From the NCBI GenBank assembly GCA_943371535.1, contig CALRVE020000016.1:6541-70540 (forward strand): a stretch of 64,000 bases of DNA. The letters run 5' to 3'. Under the pieces are notes generated by a model, which ran no database searches, was not told where the DNA came from, and saw only the letters and a list, made by a program, of their open reading frames with translations. Position numbers and translations under genes: made by a program. The number at the start of each line of letters is the position of its first letter. Within the stretch, counting starts at the first letter, position 1. This document shows, piece after piece, positions 8,391-17,054 of the stretch. The stretch is from UBA1930 sp943371535 (lineage in GTDB: Bacteria; Bacteroidota; Bacteroidia; Chitinophagales; Chitinophagaceae).

Positions 8391-9358
8391 TATTTGTATA
8401 TAAATCCCAATTCTAAAAAGTAATTTCTTTTGGCTTCTTCTACCAATGCAAGTTTTAAAATTTTCGGTTTCTTTTTTTCAATATCATCAAATTTTAAGAA
8501 GGCTACTTCTCTTAAAATTTTGCCTTGTGGCGTAGGTAAAAAATACACATATTCGTTACTCATGCAAACCCTCATATTGGTTAATGCTGCTTCAAATTCT
8601 TTTTTGGCATCTACCAATTCTTCAAAACCAGATTTTACATAAATAACCATTAAAGTGTCTTTCGTTTTTTTTGTGCCTTTACAAATAAAGGGTTGCAAAT
8701 TGCCCAAACAACCTTGCCAACTTTGTTTTTGAAAAGCCGGTAATTGTGTTTTTAATAAGCCCACAAACATAAAACTGTTGATAGGCTCGTTCTGCATAAT
8801 TTTATAAAAATAGGGGGGGGTGCCACTTTTTATTTTGAGTAAAACGGTGAAGCTGCTATCAATATCATTTTTGTATAATTGAACAAAAATATTGTATAAG
8901 AAAAATCCACTGTTTTGGGTAAAAGCAATTTTGGTTTGTTTTAAAAAAGGAGTTGTATTATCGCCATCTTCATTTTTAAACAATACTTTTCTGTCGAGTG
9001 CTTCAGCAATATTGTTACTTAGGTTTACATAGGTAGCTTCAGCATTTTCTAAGTTATCGAATTTGCCATAAAAATATTCGGCAAACGGAATACTATCTAA
9101 CACAATTTTTCCTGCTATTGGTGCTCCTTTTAATTTTATTTTATTGTTGTAGACAGATAGGTTTGGATAGGCTGAATCTATTCCTTTGATGGGTTTGTCT
9201 ACTATATCTTTAAAATGGTTGGGAGCATCGTTGAGTAGTTTAACAAAACTTCTAGCAAATTCATTTTTCTTTTGCTTAGGTACATCAACAATAAATTGTT
9301 GAGCATAATTTTGAATGGTGTTAGCACAAAAGAATAATATGAATACTAAACGTATCAT
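8390..9358 (-). CDS. Secreted hypothetical protein
   Basis: I chose the ATG at 9358 because it begins a normal signal peptide (IRLVFILFFCANTIQNYAQ); the frame stays open to 9457, but that extension is Ile-rich and precedes the signal. The mature protein of about 300 residues has no cysteine-rich or enzymatic motif that I recognise. It is mixed alpha/beta with the repeated pattern of a periplasmic or outer-membrane-associated protein, including an internal GTPPYFYKIM segment and a C-terminal LVEEAKRNYFLELGFIYK. The gene is monocistronic and lies between repeat copies at its 3' end and a divergent YdeI-like gene at its 5' end. Function unknown. Confidence 0.75.
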   Translation of the reverse strand: MIRLVFILFFCANTIQNYAQQFIVDVPKQKKNEFARSFVKLLNDAPNHFKDIVDKPIKGIDSAYPNLSVYNNKIKLKGAPIAGKIVLDSIPFAEYFYGKFDNLENAEATYVNLSNNIAEALDRKVLFKNEDGDNTTPFLKQTKIAFTQNSGFFLYNIFVQLYKNDIDSSFTVLLKIKSGTPPYFYKIMQNEPINSFMFVGLLKTQLPAFQKQSWQGCLGNLQPFICKGTKKTKDTLMVIYVKSGFEELVDAKKEFEAALTNMRVCMSNEYVYFLPTPQGKILREVAFLKFDDIEKKKPKILKLALVEEAKRNYFLELGFIYK

Positions 9359-9545
9359 CAACAAGGTTTTGGTTGAATGAATTCTTTTGGGGTTATTGAG
9401 CTGCTTGTAAATTACTACAATAATACTATAAATAATACATTCAATTAAATAACACAATGCTTTTGTTAGTTTAATTCTATTAACTTGTATATAAAGTTGT
9501 TAGTTTATTTGAATATTATTTTACAGTATCACTAAAATACTTTGT

Positions 9546-10208
9546 ATGAAAAAAACAATGCCTGAAACTGTAGATGCCTATTTAGTAAATGGTTGTATGC
9601 GTTGTAAATTGGGTGCAACACCTTTGTGTAAAGTAAATAATTGGCAACAAGAATTAGTGGCTATTAGAAAAATGATTGCTTCAACTGGATTAGTCGAAAC
9701 CATAAAATGGGGAGTGCCTTGCTATACTTATCACAATAAAAATATTGCCATATTGAGTGCCTTTAAGGAGTATTGTTCATTGAGTTTTTTTAAAGGAGCT
9801 TTACTAAATGACCCTTACAGAGTTTTACAACAACAAGGCGAAAGTTCTCAAGCTGCCCGTTTATTAAAGTATACCAATTTGCAAGATGTATTAGACCATC
9901 AAAATATCATTAAAGAATATTTATTTGAAGCAATGGAGATTGAAAAGCAGGGTAAAAAAATTACATTCCAAAAAAATCCAGAACCCATACCCGAAGAGTT
10001 ATTGCAAGTGTTTGAACAAAACCTAGCATTACAAAATGCTTTTTTTGCATTAACGCCAGGTAAACAACGGGGGTATATTATTTATTTTTCTCAGCCTAAA
10101 CAATCGATTACAAGACTTGCCAGAATTGAAAAATATACCCAACAAATCATGAATGGAATTGGCTTTCATGATAATTATAAAAAGCAATCTAAAACCTATA
10201 AAATTTAG
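9546..10208 (+). CDS. YdeI/OmpD-associated-like protein (DUF1801 + OmdA-type)
   Basis: This 220-residue cytoplasmic protein has an N-terminal part (about 20-130) that resembles the DUF1801/YdhG fold, with the typical VETIKWGVPCYTYHNKNIA strand-turn motif. Its C-terminal part (about 155-215) resembles the YdeI/OmdA helical domain (FFALTPGKQRGYIIYFSQPKQ followed by RIEKYTQQIMNG). Such proteins are widespread in Bacteroidota and have no established biochemical activity; the name derives from a bacteriocin-protection phenotype. An N-terminal Cys cluster (GCMRCKLGATPLC) is present and could bind a metal, but this is inference. The gene converges on the formimidoylglutamase gene with only two bases between stop codons. 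Confidence 0.8.
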   Translation: MKKTMPETVDAYLVNGCMRCKLGATPLCKVNNWQQELVAIRKMIASTGLVETIKWGVPCYTYHNKNIAILSAFKEYCSLSFFKGALLNDPYRVLQQQGESSQAARLLKYTNLQDVLDHQNIIKEYLFEAMEIEKQGKKITFQKNPEPIPEELLQVFEQNLALQNAFFALTPGKQRGYIIYFSQPKQSITRLARIEKYTQQIMNGIGFHDNYKKQSKTYKI

Positions 10209-10210
10209 TT

Positions 10211-11260
10211 TTATAAAGCCATTGCTTTTAAAAAGTCGCTTACTAAATAGCTGATTAATTTACCTGTTGAAATATCTGAACGTCCATCACTTAATTGTGT
10301 TGCACCTTCACAAATATGTAAGTATGCTGGTCGGCTATCGGCTGTTGCAAAATGAATGTATTGTCTTGCATGGTTTGCAGTAATACCAACAGGTGTAGAT
10401 GCACTGCTGAGCGTATGTTCAATACAATCTACATCTAATTCAATACCTACTAAAGTATCTGAAGTAAAATCGCAACAATGAGCAATAGATTGTAAAAAAG
10501 TTCTTTTCTCGTGTAAAAAAATATCTTCATACGTAATGCAGTCAATAAATGGATTGTTCACCATATCTATCCAAACATTTTGCTGAATATAGTTTTCGTG
10601 TAAACCAAGTACACAATATTTTTCTAAATAACCATCTTCTTCTGCATATCTAAAAGCATTGCCACTATGTCTTCCTTCCATGGGTCTATAATCGGCATGA
10701 GCATCTAAATTCATTACATTAATTTGAGCCAATTCAAGTACACCTGCTTTGTACCAACCTTTTGCAGCACCTTTAATACATGGGTAAGCATTGTTATGAC
10801 CACCACCAATAACAATAGGTATTTTTCTGTTTTGGGTAATTACATGCATCAGTTGTTCAACAGCATCATCAATCATATTCACAGCATGACGGTAAGCTGC
10901 TAATTTTTCATCAAAATTGTCGGCATTATTGTCAATTAATTGTGCAGCTTCAGAGAAATCGAAATGTCCCAATATCAACACTTCATTGCCATCTAAAAAA
11001 TCGTTACTCTGAATATTGAGGAATGATTGTAAGAAAGGATGCCAAGCACTATCGGCACCACCCATTCCATAATTGGCTTTTACTCCAATATCTTCTGGTA
11101 CACCCAATAACACATATTTTATTGAGGTTTGCTGTAAAGCTTCTTCCAAATTAGAACCAGGTGCAATACAACGAATACGTTCACCTAACTTAGTTTCAAA
11201 TCTTCTAACTTTTGTAAAAGATAAAACCTCTTGCTTGTTGTAAAACTTAAAATGTTTCAT
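10211..11260 (-). CDS. Formimidoylglutamase / arginase-family ureohydrolase
   Basis: This 349-residue protein is a member of the arginase/agmatinase superfamily. The manganese-binding motifs are intact: GGGHN (His155), NLDAHAD (Asp186, His188, Asp190) and ELDVDC (Asp276, Asp278). The GGGHN form, instead of GGDHS, and the overall length fit formimidoylglutamase-like members of Bacteroidota, which would convert N-formimidoyl-glutamate to glutamate plus formamide in histidine breakdown. No hutH, hutU or hutI lies in the window, so the substrate is inferred from motif form alone, and another guanidino compound is possible. The gene is cytoplasmic and separated from the upstream esterase gene by a heptad repeat tract. 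Confidence 0.85.
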   Translation of the reverse strand: MKHFKFYNKQEVLSFTKVRRFETKLGERIRCIAPGSNLEEALQQTSIKYVLLGVPEDIGVKANYGMGGADSAWHPFLQSFLNIQSNDFLDGNEVLILGHFDFSEAAQLIDNNADNFDEKLAAYRHAVNMIDDAVEQLMHVITQNRKIPIVIGGGHNNAYPCIKGAAKGWYKAGVLELAQINVMNLDAHADYRPMEGRHSGNAFRYAEEDGYLEKYCVLGLHENYIQQNVWIDMVNNPFIDCITYEDIFLHEKRTFLQSIAHCCDFTSDTLVGIELDVDCIEHTLSSASTPVGITANHARQYIHFATADSRPAYLHICEGATQLSDGRSDISTGKLISYLVSDFLKAMAL

Positions 11261-11290
11261 AAGGCAATGTTGTTTTTTGAATGTGGGTTG

Positions 11291-11430
11291 AAGTTACGAG
11301 TTATAAGTTATGAGTTATAGGTTATAAGTTTTTTAGTTTCTAGTCTTTCTACTTTTAGTTTTTAATCCTTTAGTCTTTAGTTTTTCCATTTTACCAAATT
11401 CCTAATTCCATGATTACTTTTTACCTTTAG
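11291..11430. repeat. Heptad-phased repeat tract between esterase and formimidoylglutamase genes
   Basis: At least 14 consecutive degenerate 7-mers (AAGTTAC, GAGTTAT, AAGTTAT, GAGTTAT, AGGTTAT, then TTAGTTT/CTTTAGT types) hold a constant 7-bp phase from 11291 to about 11388. Weaker phased units (AAATTCC, TAATTCC) continue to the esterase stop codon. The whole 166-bp gap is made of this tract. Confidence 0.7.
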
Positions 11431-12569
11431 TTTTTCATCAACCATTTATAAAAAGCAGGAAATTCTCTACGCCAGTTTTTTTCGTTGTGTTCTCCTAGTG
11501 GGTCTATTAATGTAGTAATTTGGTAATTGTTGTTTTTACCTGAAAGTGTAGCAGCTATTTTTTTAATATCGGCTACCATTGTTGTGCTTTCTTTCCCTCC
11601 TCCATAAAAATAAAATCGTGGATTGGTGCTGGTTACAAATGTTGCTGCATCATTCATACTTTGAGGCGATACCCAAAATGACGGTGAAAAAATACCTGCA
11701 TTACCAAATACAGTTGGGTATTGTATAATGGCATAATAACTAATTAAACCACCCAAGCTACTACCTGCAATGGTTGTAAATTCTGGCCCTTTTTTGGTTC
11801 TGTATTTACTATCAATAAAAGGCTTTAATGTTTGCACAATAAAATTTAGATATTCTTTTCCTTCGGCTTGAACAGTATTTTTATTGTATGTAAAATTATA
11901 TGGAGTGTATTCACTTAAACGTTTATCTCCACCATGATCTATTCCAACAACAATACATTCTTTGCCAGTTATTTTTTGTAAGCTGTCTAATGCTTCATCA
12001 ACGCCCCATTCTCCATTTGCTGCAGTTTGTTCATTAAATAAATTTTGTCCGTCTAACATATATAACACAGGGTAAGCTTTACCAACAGTTGCATAACCTT
12101 TAGGCAAATAAATCCATATTCTTCTTTTTCTGTTGAGTTGTGGAATGGCAAATGCGGTATCTAAAACCCTCACATTAGGACTAGCTGTAAAAGGTTTAGG
12201 TTTATCAGGGTAATCATCTTTCCAGCCAGCAACAGTAAATTCTTGAGATACATCACTATTTACTTCAATAACTCTATCTTCAATATTTCTTCCATCGGCC
12301 ATGCACTCTACTTTTTCAAAACTACCTCTCGTAAATTTAAAAGCATAAGTACCTGCTGGTAAATCTTTGATGACAATGCTCCTACGACCACCTGCTGCTG
12401 GTTTTAATTTATATTTTTCATCTGCCGGATTCCAGCTATTAAAATTGCCTGCTACATAAATATCTTCATTTTGCTTGGTTGCTGCTTGTGTAACTACTAA
12501 ACGTACACTATATTGAGATTGTGCAAAATGAACGAGTATTAAACAAATGAAGCTAAAAATATATTTCAT
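11427..12569 (-). CDS. Secreted esterase with N-terminal CBM48-like domain
   Basis: This 380-residue protein has a signal peptide at 1-18. An N-terminal Ig-like/CBM48-like domain (about 20-110, with VAGNFNSWNPADEKYKL) resembles glycogen-recognition modules. The rest is an alpha/beta hydrolase of the putative esterase (esterase D/Fes-like) family. The nucleophile elbow is GSSLGG (Ser271), the strand leading to YPVLYMLDGQNLFNE is typical, and His361 in GEHNEKNW is the likely catalytic His. Related enzymes act on siderophore esters or on feruloyl or acetyl esters of polysaccharides, so the substrate is unknown. The start lies 2 bp after the ribF stop, implying co-transcription and translational coupling with ribF, an odd pairing because ribF is housekeeping. 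Confidence 0.87.
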   Translation of the reverse strand: MKYIFSFICLILVHFAQSQYSVRLVVTQAATKQNEDIYVAGNFNSWNPADEKYKLKPAAGGRRSIVIKDLPAGTYAFKFTRGSFEKVECMADGRNIEDRVIEVNSDVSQEFTVAGWKDDYPDKPKPFTASPNVRVLDTAFAIPQLNRKRRIWIYLPKGYATVGKAYPVLYMLDGQNLFNEQTAANGEWGVDEALDSLQKITGKECIVVGIDHGGDKRLSEYTPYNFTYNKNTVQAEGKEYLNFIVQTLKPFIDSKYRTKKGPEFTTIAGSSLGGLISYYAIIQYPTVFGNAGIFSPSFWVSPQSMNDAATFVTSTNPRFYFYGGGKESTTMVADIKKIAATLSGKNNNYQITTLIDPLGEHNEKNWRREFPAFYKWLMKN

Positions 12570-12571
12570 AA

Positions 12572-13591
12572 TTATTTATTTAATGCTTTTTCTACTGCAA
12601 TTTGATCTAATGCCAATTGTTCTTTTAAACCTTCTAATCCATCAAAGTGAATATCGCCTCTAATGTATTCTTTTACGATTACTTTTAAAGATTGGTTATA
12701 AATATCTTCATTAAAATTGAATAAATTGATTTCAATAACTCGTCTTTTTCCATTCACCACTGGACGACTTCCAATGTACATCATTCCTTGCAAAAAGTTA
12801 TGAGTTAAGCTGCTTACATCTTCTAACTTCTCACTTCCAACCTCCGTCTTCTGTCTTCTGTCTTCTGACTTCCAACTTCCGTCTTCTGTCTTCTGACTTC
12901 TCTCTACTATCACAGCATACACCCCATCTCCTGGTACCAATTTGTCTTCATTGTTCAGTTGAATATTGGCCGTTGGGTAACCAATGGTTCGGCCAAGTTG
13001 ATCTCCTTGAATGACTATTCCTTCAAAAAAATAATCGTACCCTAATAATTTTTGAGCAGTTATTAAATCGGTTTGTAATAATGCTTTTCTGGCTCTAGTG
13101 CTACTGATAGCTACTTCTTGTAATACTTGCTCATTAATTTCTTTTACTACAAAGCCCAATACTTTTCCGTATTGTTCTAATAATTGATAATTGCCTTTTC
13201 GGTTTTTACCAAATCTGTGATCGTAGCCAATGATTAAAACACTGGGTTTAAATTGTTTATACAGGAACTGCGTAACGTAATCTTCGGCTGTTAAATTGGC
13301 AAATTCGTTCGTAAATGGCACTACTACTAAATGATGAATATGCTCGTTTTGCAGTAGCTCTATTTTTTCTTCGAGTGTGGTTAACAATTTAACACCTGTT
13401 GTATCGCCAACAATATTTCTTGGATGTGGGTGAAAAGTAATGACTACAGTTTCACCTTGAACTGCTTCGGCCTCGGTTTTTAGTTGATGTAGAATTTTTT
13501 TATGTCCTTCATGCACCCCATCAAAAGTGCCAATGGTAACTACTGCATTTTTGAAAGGAGGAATTTGCTCTAAATCGTAATACACATTCAT
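12572..13591 (-). CDS. ribF: Bifunctional riboflavin kinase / FAD synthetase
   Basis: RibF makes FMN and FAD from riboflavin. The N-terminal adenylyltransferase domain has the GTFDGVHEGH motif (about 21-30), and STRARKALL precedes the linker. The C-terminal flavokinase domain has GRTIGYPTANI and ends with the usual helix. I place the start at the ATG at 13591; the frame remains open to 13645 but the extra 18 residues are not conserved in character. The oddity is a Ser/Glu/Lys/Thr-rich insertion (about residues 231-266) in the middle of the flavokinase barrel, between the GVYAVIV strand and GMMYIGSRPVVNG. It is encoded by a heptad repeat tract and makes the protein about 30 residues longer than usual. 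The gene is the first of an operon with the esterase. Confidence 0.93.
   Translation of the reverse strand: MNVYYDLEQIPPFKNAVVTIGTFDGVHEGHKKILHQLKTEAEAVQGETVVITFHPHPRNIVGDTTGVKLLTTLEEKIELLQNEHIHHLVVVPFTNEFANLTAEDYVTQFLYKQFKPSVLIIGYDHRFGKNRKGNYQLLEQYGKVLGFVVKEINEQVLQEVAISSTRARKALLQTDLITAQKLLGYDYFFEGIVIQGDQLGRTIGYPTANIQLNNEDKLVPGDGVYAVIVERSQKTEDGSWKSEDRRQKTEVGSEKLEDVSSLTHNFLQGMMYIGSRPVVNGKRRVIEINLFNFNEDIYNQSLKVIVKEYIRGDIHFDGLEGLKEQLALDQIAVEKALNK
12796..12906. repeat. Heptad repeat tract inside the ribF coding sequence
   Basis: Thirteen consecutive 7-mers on the plus strand (ACATCTT, CTAACTT, CTCACTT, CCAACCT, CCGTCTT, CTGTCTT and similar) run from 12816 to 12906. Two AGTTATG/AGTTAAG units precede them (12796-12809). 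The tract is in frame with ribF and encodes the low-complexity insertion. Confidence 0.85.
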
Positions 13592-13596
13592 AGAAA

Positions 13597-13604
13597 CAAA
13601 AATA
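13597..13604 (-). promoter_or_regulatory. Putative -7 box TATTTTTG directly upstream of ribF
   Basis: The minus strand has TATTTTTG ending 5 bp before the ATG at 13591. If transcription starts 5-7 bp after the box, as inferred for rnpB here, ribF mRNA would be leaderless or nearly so. A second near-copy of the surrounding sequence (TCACTATTTTTTGA) lies about 20 bp further upstream. Confidence 0.4.
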
Positions 13605-13653
13605 GTGAATAGAATCTCAAAAAATAGTGAATGGTAGATAGCCATAGCCTGGT

Positions 13654-13661
13654 TACATTTG
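13654..13661 (+). promoter_or_regulatory. Putative -7 box TACATTTG for purM
   Basis: TACATTTG lies in the context GGTTACATTTGCAGC, nearly the same as the box upstream of the ABC-F gene (GGTTACATTTGCGGC). It is about 180 bp from the purM start and has no clear -33 element. Confidence 0.35.
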
Positions 13662-13746
13662 CAGCATTGAAAGATTACTGATTTCTTATTTGAAATGGCT
13701 GATTCTAAAGTGTGTGGTACTTGTTCAATAATGTATTGAACGTTGA

Positions 13747-13764
13747 TGCCGATAGCTATCGGCA
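13747..13764. repeat. 18-bp perfect palindrome, copy 1
   Basis: TGCCGATAGCTATCGGCA is a perfect palindrome in the purM leader. A second copy at 53036-53053 has the outer base pair changed from T-A to A-T, so the symmetry is kept. Confidence 0.7.
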
Positions 13765-13838
13765 GTACGACGCCGAGAACGTTGATAGAAATTCTTTAGT
13801 TCGGCTCAAAAAATTACTAATAACCCAAAAATAAAAAA

Positions 13839-15008
13839 ATGTCGTTATACGCCCAACGTGGAGTGAGTGCACAAAAAGAAGAAGTGCATGCTGCCATTAA
13901 AAAATTAGATGCTGGTTTATATGCTCATGCATTTTGTAAAATGTATCCTGATTATTTGGTGGGTGATGAAAATTTTGTCAATATTTCTCATGCCGATGGT
14001 GCTGGTACTAAAAGCATTTTGGCTTATTTATATTGGAAAGAAACGGGTGATGTAAGCGTTTGGAATGGTATTGCACAAGATGCGGTTGCCATGAATTTAG
14101 ATGATTTATTGTGTGTGGGTGTGTACGATAATTTTTTGTTTAGCAGTACGATTGATAGAAACAAAGCCAAAATTCCAGGTGAGGTTTTAGAAGCTGTAAT
14201 TAATGGAACACAAGAATTTTTTAATGAGCTGAAAAACTATGGCGTAAACGTTCATTATTTAGGTGGAGAAACTGCCGATGTAGGCGATGTTGTTAGAACC
14301 ATTGCTGTAAATGGCACCATGACTGCACGTTGGCCTAAAAATAAATTGGTGACCAATGATAAAATTGAAGCAGGAAATGTAATTGTAGGTTTTGCATCGA
14401 GTGGACAAGCAACGTATGAAACTGCATACAATAGTGGTCTTGGTAGTAATGGTTTAACTAGTGCAAGACATGATGTATTGAGTAAATATTATGCAGAAAA
14501 ATATCCTGAAACTTTTGAAGCTAGTTTGAAGGATGAAGTGGTGTATATTGGTAAAAATAAATTAGAAGATGAACTAACGATTCACGATTCACGATTGACG
14601 ATTGGTAATTTACTTTTATCTCCTACACGAACTTATGCTCCATTACTGAAAGTATTGCTAGAACAACATTTTGATGATTTTAATGGTGTAATACATTGTA
14701 GTGGTGGTGGACAAACTAAATGCATGAAATATTTGCCAAAACCATTACGTATAGTAAAAGATAATTTATTTGAAGTGCCACCTATTTTTACATTGATACA
14801 AAAAAATTCAGGAGCTGATGATAGAGAAATGTATCAGGTTTTTAATATGGGACATAGATTAGAAATTTTTACGAATGAATCTGCTGCTGCTAAAATGATT
14901 GAAGCAGCAAAAGCGTTCAATATTCATGCACAAATAGTAGGTAGGGTAGAAGCAGCTGAAACCAGTGAACTGATTTTAAGAGGTAGTTTTGGAGAAGTGA
15001 AGTATTAA
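13839..15008 (+). CDS. purM: Phosphoribosylformylglycinamidine cyclo-ligase (AIR synthase)
   Basis: PurM closes the imidazole ring of AIR in purine synthesis, using ATP. The 389-residue sequence shows the family landmarks: an N-terminal glycine-rich ATP-binding segment with HADGAGTKS (51-59), the DAVAMNLDDLLCVG motif (81-94), LGGETADVGD (141-150), and a C-terminal NMGHRLEIF motif. The Bacteroidota form is longer than the E. coli enzyme. A short segment ELTIHDSRLTIG (245-256) just before LLLSPTRTYAPLL is encoded by four copies of a 7-mer ACGATT[C/G]; it may be a repeat-derived insertion or replacement in a surface loop. The gene is monocistronic, with a leader containing an 18-bp palindrome. 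Confidence 0.93.
   Translation: MSLYAQRGVSAQKEEVHAAIKKLDAGLYAHAFCKMYPDYLVGDENFVNISHADGAGTKSILAYLYWKETGDVSVWNGIAQDAVAMNLDDLLCVGVYDNFLFSSTIDRNKAKIPGEVLEAVINGTQEFFNELKNYGVNVHYLGGETADVGDVVRTIAVNGTMTARWPKNKLVTNDKIEAGNVIVGFASSGQATYETAYNSGLGSNGLTSARHDVLSKYYAEKYPETFEASLKDEVVYIGKNKLEDELTIHDSRLTIGNLLLSPTRTYAPLLKVLLEQHFDDFNGVIHCSGGGQTKCMKYLPKPLRIVKDNLFEVPPIFTLIQKNSGADDREMYQVFNMGHRLEIFTNESAAAKMIEAAKAFNIHAQIVGRVEAAETSELILRGSFGEVKY
14577..14604. repeat. Four-unit heptad repeat inside purM
   Basis: ACGATTC occurs twice and ACGATTG twice in perfect tandem (28 bp), within the purM reading frame at residues about 247-256. Confidence 0.75.
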
Positions 15009-15091
15009 CATCTTCTTGCTACATGTGTATAGTATTTTTATTCACTTAATAAACTGTACAAATATTTTTACAGCGATAAAATAAAAAGGTT

Positions 15092-15781
15092 ATGTCAGAA
15101 ACAGTAATAACGTTACGTGGAGTAAACATTTATCAAGGCAATAGTCTCATTTTACAAGATGTAAACTTTACCATTAATAAAGGTGAGTTTGTGTATTTAG
15201 TAGGTAAAACAGGTACAGGAAAAAGTAGTTTATTAAAAACGTTGTATGGTGAGTTAACCTTGAAAGAAGGAACTGGTAGTGTTGTGGGTTTTGATTTGAG
15301 AGATATGGATTGGAAAAAAGTTCCTTATTTAAGAAGAAATTTAGGAGTAGTGTTTCAAGATTTTCAATTGCTCACCGATAGAAACGTGTATGAAAATTTG
15401 AAGTTTGTATTAAAAGCAACGGGTTGGAAGGATGTGAAATTGATGGATGAAAAAATTAATGATGTATTAGATAAAGTGGGTTTAAAAAGTAAAGGCTTTA
15501 AAATGCCTTTTGAAATGAGTGGTGGAGAGCAGCAACGTATAGATATTGCTAGAGCTTTATTAAATTCTCCCAAGCTTATTTTAGCCGATGAACCTACGGG
15601 TAATTTAGATCCTGAAACAAGTGATGAAATTATGCAACTGCTTATTTCAATTGCAAAAGATTATGGAACAGCAGTAGTAATGGCAACGCATGATTTTATT
15701 GTAATTAATCGTTATCCGGGAAGAATGCTTAAAACAGAAAGAGGAAAAGTAATTGATAGTGCTAAAATGGAGTTTGCTTAG
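15092..15781 (+). CDS. ftsE: FtsE-like ABC ATPase of cell division
   Basis: This 229-residue single ABC domain has Walker A GKTGTGKSS (38-46), the Q-loop VVFQDFQLL, signature MSGGEQQRIDIARAL and Walker B LILADEPTGNLD followed by a conserved His in MATHDF. The sequence is closest in pattern to FtsE, the ATPase that with FtsX controls peptidoglycan hydrolases at the septum. The partner ftsX is not adjacent; it is unlinked or outside the window, a common arrangement in Bacteroidota. An alternative is a generic LolD/MacB-type ATPase, but no permease lies next to it. A strong terminator follows eight bases after the stop. Confidence 0.87.
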   Translation: MSETVITLRGVNIYQGNSLILQDVNFTINKGEFVYLVGKTGTGKSSLLKTLYGELTLKEGTGSVVGFDLRDMDWKKVPYLRRNLGVVFQDFQLLTDRNVYENLKFVLKATGWKDVKLMDEKINDVLDKVGLKSKGFKMPFEMSGGEQQRIDIARALLNSPKLILADEPTGNLDPETSDEIMQLLISIAKDYGTAVVMATHDFIVINRYPGRMLKTERGKVIDSAKMEFA

Positions 15782-15788
15782 AACATTC

Positions 15789-15815
15789 ATCCTGCTATGT
15801 CAGCAGGATTTTTTA
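15789..15815 (+). terminator. Rho-independent terminator after ftsE
   Basis: The stem ATCCTGCT / AGCAGGAT with a 5-nt loop is followed by TTTTTTATT. Confidence 0.85.
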
Positions 15816-16070
15816 TTGCCAGAAAATAAGAATTATTAAAAGAATGAGGGTTTCCGTTATGAAAATTTTTTTGTAATTGTCTTTGAAAATATTTCTACAA
15901 GCAAATTCAATCAGCAATGACACGAATCCAATCAATGCTCCTACAATAATTCCCAATGCACTCCAGCCTTTTGAGTTATTTAGTGTAAAACAAGAATATA
16001 TAATTATATAAATACATGCATAAATTACCAATAAACAAGGGGTGAAATATTGTAGCCATTTTGTTTTCAT
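15813..16070 (-). CDS. Small membrane protein
   Basis: The start is taken as the ATG at 16070, giving 85 residues starting MKTKWLQYF; an upstream in-frame ATG at 16088 would add six residues. The protein is almost entirely hydrophobic, with three predicted membrane helices (about 8-27, 35-56 and 67-85) separated by short loops, one containing NNSKGWSAL. It ends in LIILIFWQ at the membrane. No family is recognised. It converges with ftsE and shares the terminator hairpin region. Its promoter region would overlap that of the divergent rnz gene, 78 bp away. Codon use and composition look native. Confidence 0.65.
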   Translation of the reverse strand: MKTKWLQYFTPCLLVIYACIYIIIYSCFTLNNSKGWSALGIIVGALIGFVSLLIEFACRNIFKDNYKKIFITETLILLIILIFWQ

Positions 16071-16148
16071 ACTACAATGAAAGTACAATATAATGGGTTA
16101 CATTTTTTGCATGCATAAATTAGGTTATTTTAGCACCAATTAAACATC

Positions 16149-17054
16149 ATGTTTGCAGTAACCATTTTAGGAAATAATTCAGCAATACCTGCGTACGATA
16201 GGCATCCTACAGCACAAGTGGTTACATTATTTGATCAGCATATTTTAATTGATTGTGGCGAAGGCACTCAAATGCAATTGGCTAAATACAAAATGCGGAA
16301 AAGCAAAATCAACCATATTTTCATTTCTCATTTACATGGCGACCATTATTTTGGATTAATAGGTTTATTAACCAGTATGGGCTTGGTTGGGCGAACCAAT
16401 GATTTACATGTATATGCTCCTGCTGCGTTAGAAAAAATTATTCAATTACAATTAAGTGTTGCCGATACCGTGTTGCCCTATCAGCTCATTTTTCATGCAA
16501 TACAACAAGAAGGATTAATTGCCGATACGAATAAGTTTACCGTTGAATGTTTTGCTACCAAACATAGGGTAGAGTGTTGGGGTTTTGTAATTAGAGAAAA
16601 AAAAGACCCTAGAAAAATAGATAAAGAAAAAATTAAACTGTTTGATATTCCAGCAGCTTATTACAATGCTTTGAAAAAAGGAGCCGATTATGAAACCAAA
16701 GAAGGGAATATTATTAAAAACGATTTAGTTACTATTGAAAGTACTATTGCAAGAAGTTATGCTTACAGTGCGGATACTATTTACGACGAAAATATAATTG
16801 AAAAAGTACAAAACGTAAGTCTCTTATACCATGAAGCAACATATCTAAAGGGCTTAGAAGAGTTGGCACTCAAACGTTATCATTCAACCACAATACAAGC
16901 TGCTACCATTGCATTAAAAGCTAGCGTAGATAAATTAATTGTTGGTCATTTTAGTAGTAAATACGAACAGTTAGACGATTTTTTAACAGAAACAAAAACA
17001 GTGTTTACGAATTGTGAATTAGCGATGGAAGGGGTAACTTATTTGATAAAATAA
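16149..17054 (+). CDS. rnz: Ribonuclease Z
   Basis: RNase Z removes 3' trailers from tRNA precursors. The 301-residue metallo-beta-lactamase fold has the signature HLHGDH at 61-66 (His61, His63, Asp65, His66). It also has the N-terminal ILGNNSAIPAYDRHPTAQVV strand and the C-terminal YHEATYL and VGHFSSKY motifs that supply further zinc ligands, and its length is normal for the short bacterial form. The start codon directly precedes the first beta strand. A bidirectional terminator follows and is shared with the convergent T9SS gene. A noncanonical TTATTTTAG element lies about 15 bp upstream and could be the -7 region. Confidence 0.94.
   Translation: MFAVTILGNNSAIPAYDRHPTAQVVTLFDQHILIDCGEGTQMQLAKYKMRKSKINHIFISHLHGDHYFGLIGLLTSMGLVGRTNDLHVYAPAALEKIIQLQLSVADTVLPYQLIFHAIQQEGLIADTNKFTVECFATKHRVECWGFVIREKKDPRKIDKEKIKLFDIPAAYYNALKKGADYETKEGNIIKNDLVTIESTIARSYAYSADTIYDENIIEKVQNVSLLYHEATYLKGLEELALKRYHSTTIQAATIALKASVDKLIVGHFSSKYEQLDDFLTETKTVFTNCELAMEGVTYLIK

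Noticed and set aside
9359..9457. N-terminal extension of the secreted protein at 8390-9358
   Set aside because: A normal signal peptide begins at the internal ATG at 9358; the extension would bury it.
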